Below, in pieces: positions 14,162-20,847 of a stretch of DNA of 30,794 nt. Position 1 is the first letter of the stretch. Every line of letters starts with the position of its first letter. A program made the position numbers and the translations under genes. The notes beneath the pieces are model-generated. The model saw nothing but the letters and a program-made list of their open reading frames with translations. It had not been told where the DNA came from and searched no databases. Location of the stretch: contig JBNKPL010000017.1 in the NCBI GenBank assembly GCA_050295355.1, positions 1-30,794 on the forward strand, written 5' to 3'. The stretch is from CBFDBF01 sp050295355. Lineage in GTDB: Bacteria; Pseudomonadota; Gammaproteobacteria; Chromatiales; Chromatiaceae.

Positions 14162-15580
14162 TCATTTGCTATGGCTGATGGCGACTAGATCACCATCGTC
14201 ACTCAGCACATAGGCCACGCCGTCCACCACCATGGGCGGCGTGGAGATGGGATCGTCCAGCACCTCCATGCTGCCGAGCACCTGCCCGTCTTCCGGGGAG
14301 AGCCAGTAGAGATTGCCCTCGCCGTCGCCGACGATCACATAGCTGTCGAGGATCACCGGGGCGGTTAGTTTCTTGCCCTTCATCTTGTCCTGCTTCCAGA
14401 GCGAGCCGCCGTTTCGGGGGTCGATGGCCCAGACGTTGTCCTCCGCGTCGGTGATATAGAGCTGCCGCCAGTCGGCGCCCAGCCCGGCGTAGGAAGAGAG
14501 GGACTTGCGCCACATCACCTCGCCGTCCACCTCGATCACCGCGGCCAGATCGCCCTGGAAGGTGGCCACATAGACGATGCCGTCCATCACCACCGGGTCG
14601 CCATCGATGTCCACCATGCGCTCCAGTTCGGAGCGGCCGCTGGGAATGGAGATGGTGGACTCCCACAGGGGATTGCCGGTAGCAAGCTCAAATGCGGCCA
14701 GTTTGCCGCTGGCGAAACCAGCCACCACGGTGGAGCCGCTGATCACCGGCGAACCGCTGCCGTGCAGGCTCAAGACCGGCACGGTTCGATCGTAGATCCA
14801 GAGCAGTTTTCCATTGGTGGTGCTGAAGGCGAACAGCTTGCCGTCGATGGTGGTCACCACCACCACCTCCTGAGCGGCCTTGGGCACCGACAGCACTTCA
14901 CTGCTGACCCGCGCCCGCCAGCGCTCTTTCCCGGTCTCCTCATCCAGGGCCAGGATCTCGCCGTCACTGGTGCCCACCAGCACCAGCCCCTCGCCGGCCC
15001 CCGGTCCGCCGGAGATGCTCAGATCGGTCTCGGTCTCCCACAGGGTTTTGCCGTTCACCGCGCTCAGGGCCTGCACATCCCCATCCCGGTCGGCCACGAA
15101 CACCTTATCGTTCAGGACATAGGGGACCAGCTTTACCCGGTCATCATTGGACCCCTGGCCGATGGAGCGGCTCCAGAGCTCCTGTACGGAGATGCCGCTG
15201 TCGCCCAGTTCACCCAGTTCGTCGGCATCGGGCTTCTCCATCCCTTTCGCCTCGCCATCCTTCTTGCCGCCCCAGGAGAGCCAGGAACCGGAGTTGGAGG
15301 ACGGCTCTTCACTCCCGGCGCTCTCCGCCGCTTCCGTTTCAGTCCCGGATTCCGCGGCCGAGGCCTCCTTCTTGTCATCGCCCCAGGGGGTCCAGGAGAG
15401 CCAGGAGTCGGACTCTTCGGAGGATTGTTCCGCGCCAGCGCCTTCTTCCGTGGCGGTTTCGCCGCTGGCCGTCTCCTCTTCACCCTTGCCCATGGGAATC
15501 CAGTTGCCCGGATTCATGGCCTCAAGGGTATAGCATCCGCTCAACAACAAAAAAGAGAGTATCGCTATGGCTTTGCGCAT
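14162..15580 (-). CDS. bamB: Outer-membrane assembly lipoprotein BamB with extended acidic N-terminal linker
   Basis: 472 residues, versus about 380-400 for usual BamB. A lipoprotein signal with lipobox LLSGC (Cys16) leads to lipidation and the outer membrane. There BamB helps the Bam complex insert beta-barrel proteins. From about residue 135 the PQQ-like beta-propeller repeats are clear: VFVADRDGDVQALSAVNGKT, ILALDEETGKERWRARV, LFAFSTTNGKLLWIYD and LAAFELATGNPLWES. Between Cys16 and the propeller is about 100 residues rich in Glu, Ser, Ala, Asp and Lys, with SWLSW at 59-63 and again at 99-103. The start at 15580 has GAGG six bases upstream; a GTG four codons earlier is possible. Gene order yfgM-bamB-der is standard. 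Confidence 0.94.
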   Translation of the reverse strand: MRKAIAILSFLLLSGCYTLEAMNPGNWIPMGKGEEETASGETATEEGAGAEQSSEESDSWLSWTPWGDDKKEASAAESGTETEAAESAGSEEPSSNSGSWLSWGGKKDGEAKGMEKPDADELGELGDSGISVQELWSRSIGQGSNDDRVKLVPYVLNDKVFVADRDGDVQALSAVNGKTLWETETDLSISGGPGAGEGLVLVGTSDGEILALDEETGKERWRARVSSEVLSVPKAAQEVVVVTTIDGKLFAFSTTNGKLLWIYDRTVPVLSLHGSGSPVISGSTVVAGFASGKLAAFELATGNPLWESTISIPSGRSELERMVDIDGDPVVMDGIVYVATFQGDLAAVIEVDGEVMWRKSLSSYAGLGADWRQLYITDAEDNVWAIDPRNGGSLWKQDKMKGKKLTAPVILDSYVIVGDGEGNLYWLSPEDGQVLGSMEVLDDPISTPPMVVDGVAYVLSDDGDLVAISHSK

Positions 15581-15594
15581 TTCGGACCTCACGG

Positions 15595-16224
15595 TTATTC
15601 AACCTCTGCGGCGAGATCATCCAGTTTCATACGAACCAGCGCGGCATCGCCCACACCCTTCTCCAACGCCTGCTGGTAGGCGTTCCGCGCCGCCTCCCTG
15701 TTCCCCCGGGCGAGGGCGATATCCCCCCGCACCTGTTCAAACTCCCCGGCATACTCATCCGCCGGCATCTCTTTGATTACCGCCGCGGCGCCGTCCAGAT
15801 CGTTCTGATCCAGCAGCAGCCGGGCCAGACGCAGCCGGGCGATCTGCTGCAAAGAGGGGTCCTTGCCGCCGTTCATGACTTTTTCCAGCTCCAGCCGCGC
15901 CGCTTCGGGTTTACCCTCATCCTGCCTTGCCTTGGCCAGGTACAGGGCGGCGAATTGACCGTAGCTGGTGGAACCGTATTCCGAGGTCAGGATCTCCGCC
16001 TGCTTGAGGGCCGATTCGCTATTGCCGGCCTGGACCGCCGTCTGCATCTGGCTAAAGTGGTACGAGGCCTGATCCGCCACCTCCATCCGATGCTCCATCC
16101 AGTACTTCCAGCCGAACACGCCGCCGAGTCCCAGGATCGCCCCCGCCAGGATGGAGAGGCCGTTCTCCTTCCACCACTTTTTAAGGGCTTCAACTTGTTC
16201 TTCTTCCGACAGGTATGCACTCAC
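15595..16224 (-). CDS. yfgM: YfgM family ancillary SecYEG translocon subunit (TPR protein)
   Basis: 209 residues, matching E. coli YfgM (206). A short cytoplasmic N-terminus (LSEEEQVEALKKWWKENG) precedes one membrane helix at about 22-40 (LSILAGAILGLGGVFGW). A periplasmic set of TPR-like helices follows. The family is known to associate with SecYEG and periplasmic chaperones, and its cytoplasmic part has been linked to the Rcs response in E. coli. The start is GTG at 16224, preceded by AGAGGTAACAAGG. The stop is 14 bp before the bamB ATG, so the two share a transcript. The hairpin cluster 16279-16434 separates it from hisS. Confidence 0.94.
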   Translation of the reverse strand: MSAYLSEEEQVEALKKWWKENGLSILAGAILGLGGVFGWKYWMEHRMEVADQASYHFSQMQTAVQAGNSESALKQAEILTSEYGSTSYGQFAALYLAKARQDEGKPEAARLELEKVMNGGKDPSLQQIARLRLARLLLDQNDLDGAAAVIKEMPADEYAGEFEQVRGDIALARGNREAARNAYQQALEKGVGDAALVRMKLDDLAAEVE

Positions 16225-16278
16225 GCCTTGTTACCTCTTATACCGTATTCGTTATATCTTACTAATAACCTGGCATCA

Positions 16279-16434
16279 AAATAGGCCATCCTGGCCTATT
16301 TGCTGCGCGTCCATGTAAATCTGGCGCAGGTTGCGAACCTGCTTGATTTTCACGGACTTTCATTGGCCTGCAGCCAATGGCGGCACATCCTTGTGCCGCC
16401 AATTAACCCGGCAAAAAAACGTGCCGGGTTAATT
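16279..16434. repeat. Cluster of five consecutive perfect hairpins between hisS and yfgM
   Basis: Five perfect inverted repeats lie almost end to end. AAATAGGCCA/TGGCCTATTT is at 16279-16301 (10 bp, loop 3). GCAGGTT/AACCTGC is at 16326-16342. CATTGGC/GCCAATG is at 16361-16379. GGCGGCACA/TGTGCCGCC is at 16379-16400 (9 bp, loop 4). AATTAACCCGGCA/TGCCGGGTTAATT is at 16401-16434 (13 bp, loop 8). A looser outer stem around the second hairpin pairs GTCCATGTAAATC with GATTTTCACGGAC (11 of 13). The last hairpin contains the hisS stop codon. It interrupts an otherwise tight operon and could attenuate transcription or protect the mRNA. It is probably a dispersed repeat of the REP/BIME kind. Confidence 0.85.
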
Positions 16435-17718
16435 ATCGCTCGGACCCATAACTTCCCGGGCCAGAAACCCGTCCAGTTCGTCCAGCGCTATCTGTTGCTG
16501 CTCACCCTCACTCCGCAGAGGCTTCACGCCCACCACACCGCGGGCGAGTTCATCCTCTCCCAGAACGATGGCATAGGCGGCACCGCTTCGGTCCGCCTTC
16601 TTGAACTGGCTCTTGAAGCTACCGCCTCCGCAGTGGACTTGGAGGCGCAGCCCCGGAACCCGGTCCCGAAGCCCCTCGGCAATCACCAAACCCCGGCGCT
16701 GGGGGCCGTCGCCCACCAACACCATATAGGCGTGGGGCAACCCGTCCGTGGCCACGAAACCCGACTCCTCCAGCAGCGTGGTGAGCCGCTCCACACCCAG
16801 GGCGAAACCAGTGGCCGGGGTGGGACGCCCGCCCAACTGCTCCACCAGGCCGTCGTAACGCCCGCCGGCGCAGACCGTGCCCTGCGCGCCCAGGCGGTCG
16901 GTCACCCACTCGAAAACGGTACGGGCGTAGTAATCGAGCCCGCGCACCAGCCGGGGATTGACCACATACGCCACCCCGGCCGCATCCAGTCCCGCCAGCA
17001 GGGTCTCGAAATGACCGCGCGACTCCTCGCCCAAATAGTCCATCAGACTCGGGGCCTGGGCGATCAGTTCCGCCATCTCCGGATTCTTGGAATCGAGGAT
17101 GCGCAGGGGGTTGCTCTCCAGACGCCGCAGGCTGTCTTCATCCAGTTGCTCCCTGTGCGCCGAGAGATACTCCACCAGTCGGCCACGGTAGGCGGCGCGC
17201 TCCTCGGAGGTTCCCAGGGTATTGATCTGCAGCTCCAGTCCATCCAGCAGCCCCAGGGATTGCCAGATGCGGCGGGTGATCAGGATGATCTCAAGGTCAA
17301 TGTCCGGCCCCTCCATGCCGTAGGTCTCGACCCCGATCTGGTGAAACTGGCGAAAGCGCCCTTTCTGCGGCCGTTCGTGACGGAACATGGGGCCCTGATA
17401 CCAGAGCCGCTGCAACTGATTGTGAAACAGGCCGTTCTCAATCCCGGCGCGGACACACCCCGCCGTCCCTTCCGGGCGCAGGGTCAGGCTGTCGCCGTTG
17501 CGGTCTTCGAAGGTATACATCTCCTTCTCGACGATATCGGTCACTTCGCCGATGGAACGCTTGAACAGCTCGGTCATCTCCAGGATCGGCATGCGGATCT
17601 CGCGGTAACCGTAGCCCTCAAGCACGCCGCGCACCCGGTCTTCCAGATACTGCCACAGGGGGGTCTGCTCAGGCAGGATGTCGCGCATGCCGCGAATGGC
17701 TTGAATATCTTTTGCCAT
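16429..17718 (-). CDS. hisS: Histidyl-tRNA synthetase
   Basis: 429 residues (E. coli 424). This class II synthetase charges tRNA-His. It starts MAKDIQAIRGMRDILPEQ. Motif 2 is FRHERPQKGRFRQFHQIGVE, the histidine-specific LVRGLDYYARTVFEW is present, and motif 3 is GFALGVERL. The C-terminal anticodon-binding domain follows (VLVGDGPQRRGLVIAEGLR, KSQFKKADRSGAAYAIVLGEDE). The start is the ATG at 17718, 73 bp after the rodZ stop. In most gammaproteobacteria ispG lies exactly in this gap, and here it is missing. The TAA stop is embedded in the 5' arm (as transcribed) of a 13-bp hairpin. Confidence 0.97.
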   Translation of the reverse strand: MAKDIQAIRGMRDILPEQTPLWQYLEDRVRGVLEGYGYREIRMPILEMTELFKRSIGEVTDIVEKEMYTFEDRNGDSLTLRPEGTAGCVRAGIENGLFHNQLQRLWYQGPMFRHERPQKGRFRQFHQIGVETYGMEGPDIDLEIILITRRIWQSLGLLDGLELQINTLGTSEERAAYRGRLVEYLSAHREQLDEDSLRRLESNPLRILDSKNPEMAELIAQAPSLMDYLGEESRGHFETLLAGLDAAGVAYVVNPRLVRGLDYYARTVFEWVTDRLGAQGTVCAGGRYDGLVEQLGGRPTPATGFALGVERLTTLLEESGFVATDGLPHAYMVLVGDGPQRRGLVIAEGLRDRVPGLRLQVHCGGGSFKSQFKKADRSGAAYAIVLGEDELARGVVGVKPLRSEGEQQQIALDELDGFLAREVMGPSDN

Positions 17719-17766
17719 AAAAATCTGATTACTAATCGCTAAAGGCCAGAATTGGCGAAGGATTAT

Positions 17767-17792
17767 ACTTGGGCCTGCTAACTAGCCCAAGT
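17767..17792 (-). terminator. Hairpin between rodZ and hisS (possible attenuator)
   Basis: ACTTGGGC at 17767-17774 and GCCCAAGT at 17785-17792 form an 8-bp perfect stem with a 10-base loop, starting right at the rodZ stop codon. There is no following U tract on the minus strand (ATAATCC follows), so it is not a textbook terminator. It may be an mRNA-processing or attenuation site, or a scar where ispG was lost. Confidence 0.35.
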
Positions 17793-18778
17793 TACGGCTC
17801 TCTGGGGTCAAGGGCGAAGCGGGCCACACTCCCGCGGGAGTGCTGCATCAGGTCCACGGGCAATCCGTCGACCGTCAATTCTACCGCCGGGGCGTTCCCC
17901 AACACCACCTGAAACGGCGGCTCCCCTTCCAGTATGCGCCGGTCGCCGGCGACAAACTCTCCGATCAGTTGCACCGTACCCTTGGCATCCGTCACCTTGG
18001 CCCAGCAGGCGGCGGAGAACTGAAAAACGATCTTCGGCGACCCGGCCTCCTCAATCGTCGCCTCCTCTTCCGGGACCGGCGGCGTTTCCGCGCGGGTCTC
18101 GTCCGGGGCCGCGGCGTCCGGCAGCGGCGAATCAAACTGCTCTTCCGGGTACGGTGTCACCGTCTCTTCCCCTCCCGGCATGGGTGAGAGAGACAAATCC
18201 TGTGTTTCCCATCCGGTCGAATCGGAAAGCGGCCCGGCTGCCGGCTGCGCCGCCTCAAGCGGTGAGGACTCCGCCCTCTGCTCGTCACTCCTCCACCAGG
18301 CGCGCTGCAGATAGTCGCCCCACCAGGTGAACAACAGGACAACCAGCACGAGGATGATCGCCATACTGGCCAGCCGTACTATACGATGATTGCTGGATAT
18401 CTCGGGTTTAATGGGCAGGCTCGCCTGCAGGACCGGCTCCTCCGCCGCCGCTGGATTCAGGGCCAGAAACGCCGCCAGCACCGGCTCCACCGGCTCACCC
18501 AGAAAACGGGCGTAGTTGCGAAGGTAGCCCTGGATATAGACCGCCTCGGGCAGTTGCGTGTAGTCATCCCGCTCCAGCGCCTGTACCTTGCCCGGCCCCA
18601 TGTTCAACTCCGCCGCCGCCGTGTCCAGGCTGATCTTTTTCGCTTCCCTGATCTTGCGCAGCCTGGCCCCCGGTCCACCGCCGAAGAGGGCAAGTTGCTC
18701 GCTACCGATCCCGGGTTCGATGCGCGCCTCCCCACCGTCTCCTTGCAGCGAAGTTTTACGCTCCCCGGGATTGGTCAT
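17792..18778 (-). CDS. rodZ: RodZ-type helix-turn-helix cytoskeletal membrane protein
   Basis: 328 residues (E. coli RodZ 337). The layout is cytoplasmic HTH, membrane helix, periplasmic domain. The HTH covers about 36-100 (GARLRKIREAKKISLDTAAAELNM, then VYIQGYLRNYARFLG, the hallmark of RodZ). One hydrophobic helix lies near 136-153 (ASMAIILVLVVLLFTWW). The following 100 residues are Pro/Glu/Ser/Ala-rich and disordered. The C-terminal beta domain (about 245-328) has KIVFQFSAACWAKVTDAKG and AVELTVDGLPVDL. RodZ anchors MreB filaments to the membrane for rod-shape elongation. Its ATG overlaps the pilW stop (ATGA). Confidence 0.93.
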   Translation of the reverse strand: MTNPGERKTSLQGDGGEARIEPGIGSEQLALFGGGPGARLRKIREAKKISLDTAAAELNMGPGKVQALERDDYTQLPEAVYIQGYLRNYARFLGEPVEPVLAAFLALNPAAAEEPVLQASLPIKPEISSNHRIVRLASMAIILVLVVLLFTWWGDYLQRAWWRSDEQRAESSPLEAAQPAAGPLSDSTGWETQDLSLSPMPGGEETVTPYPEEQFDSPLPDAAAPDETRAETPPVPEEEATIEEAGSPKIVFQFSAACWAKVTDAKGTVQLIGEFVAGDRRILEGEPPFQVVLGNAPAVELTVDGLPVDLMQHSRGSVARFALDPREP

Positions 18779-19560
18779 TTGCGCTGTGACTCCCGCAACA
18801 GTTCCGCTTCCTGGGATTCGGGGAAGTTACCCTGCAGCAGCATTTCGTAACTTGCCAGCCGGTCCCGGTCCCCGAGCTTCCTCGCCACCCGGATCGCCAG
18901 CCACAAGGAACCGGGAGTGTGCGGCGCTACCCGCTGATAGCGCTCCAGATACTGCTGCGCACGGGCGGCATCGCCCTGGTTGTAGCTGAGTTCCGCCATC
19001 TGGTACAGCGCCTTGGGGAAGGCGGGATTGCGCTGCAGGGCCCGGCGGAAATAGTCTTCCGACTTTTTCTGGTCGCCGCCGCTGCCGGCGCAGGTGCCCG
19101 CGTTGGTCAGCGCCACCTCGGGGGTCTGATAGAGAGGGTTCTGCAACGCCTTGTTGTACTGTTCATCCGCCTCGTCATAGCGCTGCTGCAGACAGAGGAA
19201 GCTGCCGTAGGCATTCCGGATATAGGGGTTTCTGGGCTCCAGACCCGCCGCCGTCTCGAAGTGCTCTTCCGCCTGATCCTTCTCGCCGATCCGCTGGTAG
19301 ATCAGGGCCAGGACGTTATGGGCCTGCCCGTTTTTCGGATCCACCTCGATGCCCTTCTTGATCTTCTGCATGGCCATGCCCAGCTGGCCTTCCTGCATGT
19401 AGCCCACGGCAAGTTTGATATAAACATCGGCCTTGCCGTTGGATGGGCTGTCGATGACATCGCCCCGCTCTTCACCGAAATCGCCGCCGCCGGGCGTCAG
19501 GGTCTGACAGCCGGTCAGGAACAATAACGAGAGCCAAAAGATAAAATGTAACCGCTTCAC
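18775..19560 (-). CDS. pilW: Type IV pilus biogenesis/stability lipoprotein PilW (PilF)
   Basis: 261 residues. The lipoprotein signal peptide has lipobox FLTGC (Cys18). Tandem TPR repeats then run from about residue 45 to 215 (VYIKLAVGYMQEGQLGMAMQ, HNVLALIYQRIGEKDQAEEH, IRNAYGSFLCLQQRYDEADE, KALYQMAELSYNQGDAARAQ). It is the pilotin-type outer-membrane lipoprotein needed for PilQ secretin assembly. The Pseudomonas gene is called pilF and sits at the same rlmN-rodZ position. It starts with GTG, sharing GTGA with the rlmN stop, and ends in the rodZ ATG (4 bp overlap on both sides). It predicts type IV pili in this organism; other pil genes are not in the window. Confidence 0.93.
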   Translation of the reverse strand: MKRLHFIFWLSLLFLTGCQTLTPGGGDFGEERGDVIDSPSNGKADVYIKLAVGYMQEGQLGMAMQKIKKGIEVDPKNGQAHNVLALIYQRIGEKDQAEEHFETAAGLEPRNPYIRNAYGSFLCLQQRYDEADEQYNKALQNPLYQTPEVALTNAGTCAGSGGDQKKSEDYFRRALQRNPAFPKALYQMAELSYNQGDAARAQQYLERYQRVAPHTPGSLWLAIRVARKLGDRDRLASYEMLLQGNFPESQEAELLRESQRK

Positions 19561-20648
19561 TGTACCAGACCTCCCAATCCATGCCCCTTGACCTCCGGCC
19601 GCCGCAACCTTTTGTCTTTCACCTTCCCCACCAGTTGGCCGCAGGCGGCGTCGATATCGTCACCCCGCGTCTTGCGGGTGATGGAGATCAATCCCGCCTT
19701 CATCAGCCGCTGCCGGAAGGCCTCCACCCGTTCCGGCGGGGAGGCGCGGTAGCTGGAACCGGGAAAGGGATTAAATGGGATCAGATTCATCTTGGACGGG
19801 GTTCCTTCCAGTAGCCGGATCAGTTCTTTGGCGTGCCGGTCGGTGTCGTTGATCCCGTCCAGCATCACATACTCCCAGGTGATCTTGCGCCGTTTGTCCC
19901 CCAGTACATAGTCGCGGCAGGCCGGTATCAGCTGTTCCAGGGGATACTTGCGGTTGATGGGCACCAGCTCGTTGCGCAGTTCGTTGTTAGGGGCATGCAG
20001 CGATACCGCCAGACTGACGTCGCTGCGTTTGTTCAGTTCATAGATCGCCGGCACGATGCCCGCCGTGCTGATGGTCACGCGGTACTTGGACAGCATATAG
20101 GCGAGATCGTCCTGCATGATGTTGGTGGCGGTCAGCACCGCCTCCAGATTGGAGAGCGGCTCTCCCATCCCCATCAACACCACATTGGTCAGCGGCTTCT
20201 CCAGAGTGCGGGCCGCCACCCATACCTGACCGATAATCTCGGCGGCGGAAAGATTACGATTGAAACCCTGTTTACCCGTGGAGCAGAAACTGCACTCCAG
20301 GGCGCAGCCCACCTGGGAGGAGACACAGAGGGTGGTGCGGTCGCCGTCCGGAATCAGCACGCTCTCCACCCGGTTATTGCACTCCAGCTCCAGCAGCCAT
20401 TTACGGGTACCGTCGCTGGAGGGCTGCTCCAGAATGATCTGCGGCACCCGCACCTCGGCCGTGGCATGGAGCTCCGCCCGTAACTTTTTGCTGAGGTCGG
20501 TCATGGCCTCGAAGTCGGTGACGCCGTGCTTGTGGATCCACTTGAACACCTGGCGGGCATGGAACTGCTTGTGCCCCATTTTCTGGAACAGGGATTCCAT
20601 ACCGGCTCGGTCCAGATCCAACAGATTGATTTTTAGTTCAGAGGCCAA
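19557..20648 (-). CDS. rlmN: Dual-specificity 23S rRNA/tRNA adenosine-C2 methyltransferase RlmN
   Basis: 363 residues. This radical-SAM enzyme makes 2-methyladenosine at A2503 of 23S rRNA and A37 of some tRNAs. The iron-sulfur motif CALECSFC is present (Cys115, Cys119, Cys122), as is the catalytic Cys336 in DIDAACGQL. Also visible are KINLLDLDRAGMESLF at the N-terminus, VVLMGMGEPLSN and SLAVSLHAPNNELRNELVPI. The start is a TTG at 20648. The next in-frame ATG would remove the conserved KINLLDL segment, and a stop lies just upstream, so TTG is favoured. First gene of the rlmN-der block; 4-bp overlap with pilW. Confidence 0.95.
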   Translation of the reverse strand: MASELKINLLDLDRAGMESLFQKMGHKQFHARQVFKWIHKHGVTDFEAMTDLSKKLRAELHATAEVRVPQIILEQPSSDGTRKWLLELECNNRVESVLIPDGDRTTLCVSSQVGCALECSFCSTGKQGFNRNLSAAEIIGQVWVAARTLEKPLTNVVLMGMGEPLSNLEAVLTATNIMQDDLAYMLSKYRVTISTAGIVPAIYELNKRSDVSLAVSLHAPNNELRNELVPINRKYPLEQLIPACRDYVLGDKRRKITWEYVMLDGINDTDRHAKELIRLLEGTPSKMNLIPFNPFPGSSYRASPPERVEAFRQRLMKAGLISITRKTRGDDIDAACGQLVGKVKDKRLRRPEVKGHGLGGLVQ

Positions 20649-20717
20649 ATTCCACTCGTGCTAACGGATTGTACCCGGACAATACAAATCGCTTTGTTTT
20701 CAACACATTACGATCTG

Positions 20718-20745
20718 ATTATACGAAGTTGCCTGCGCCTGCCAG
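20718..20745 (-). promoter_or_regulatory. Candidate sigma-70 promoter of the rlmN-der operon
   Basis: On the minus strand, CTGGCA (20740-20745, 4 of 6 to TTGACA), a 16-bp spacer and a perfect TATAAT (20718-20723) lie about 70 bp before the rlmN start. The 199-bp gap 20649-20847 contains no other gene. The prediction rests on hexamer match alone. Confidence 0.45.
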
Positions 20746-20847
20746 CCAGCGGCAAATTCGGGACCCGGGAAAGGACCCAGTTTACCCCGCCCGGCTGTAT
20801 GGAGGCAATTTAGGATATAGAGAAAGACAGGAAAAAACTGACGGGGT

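Noticed and set aside
16401..16434. Rho-independent terminator after hisS
   Set aside because: The stem is strong, but the T run of the transcript lies in the loop instead of after the stem. It fits a repeat hairpin better than a standard terminator.
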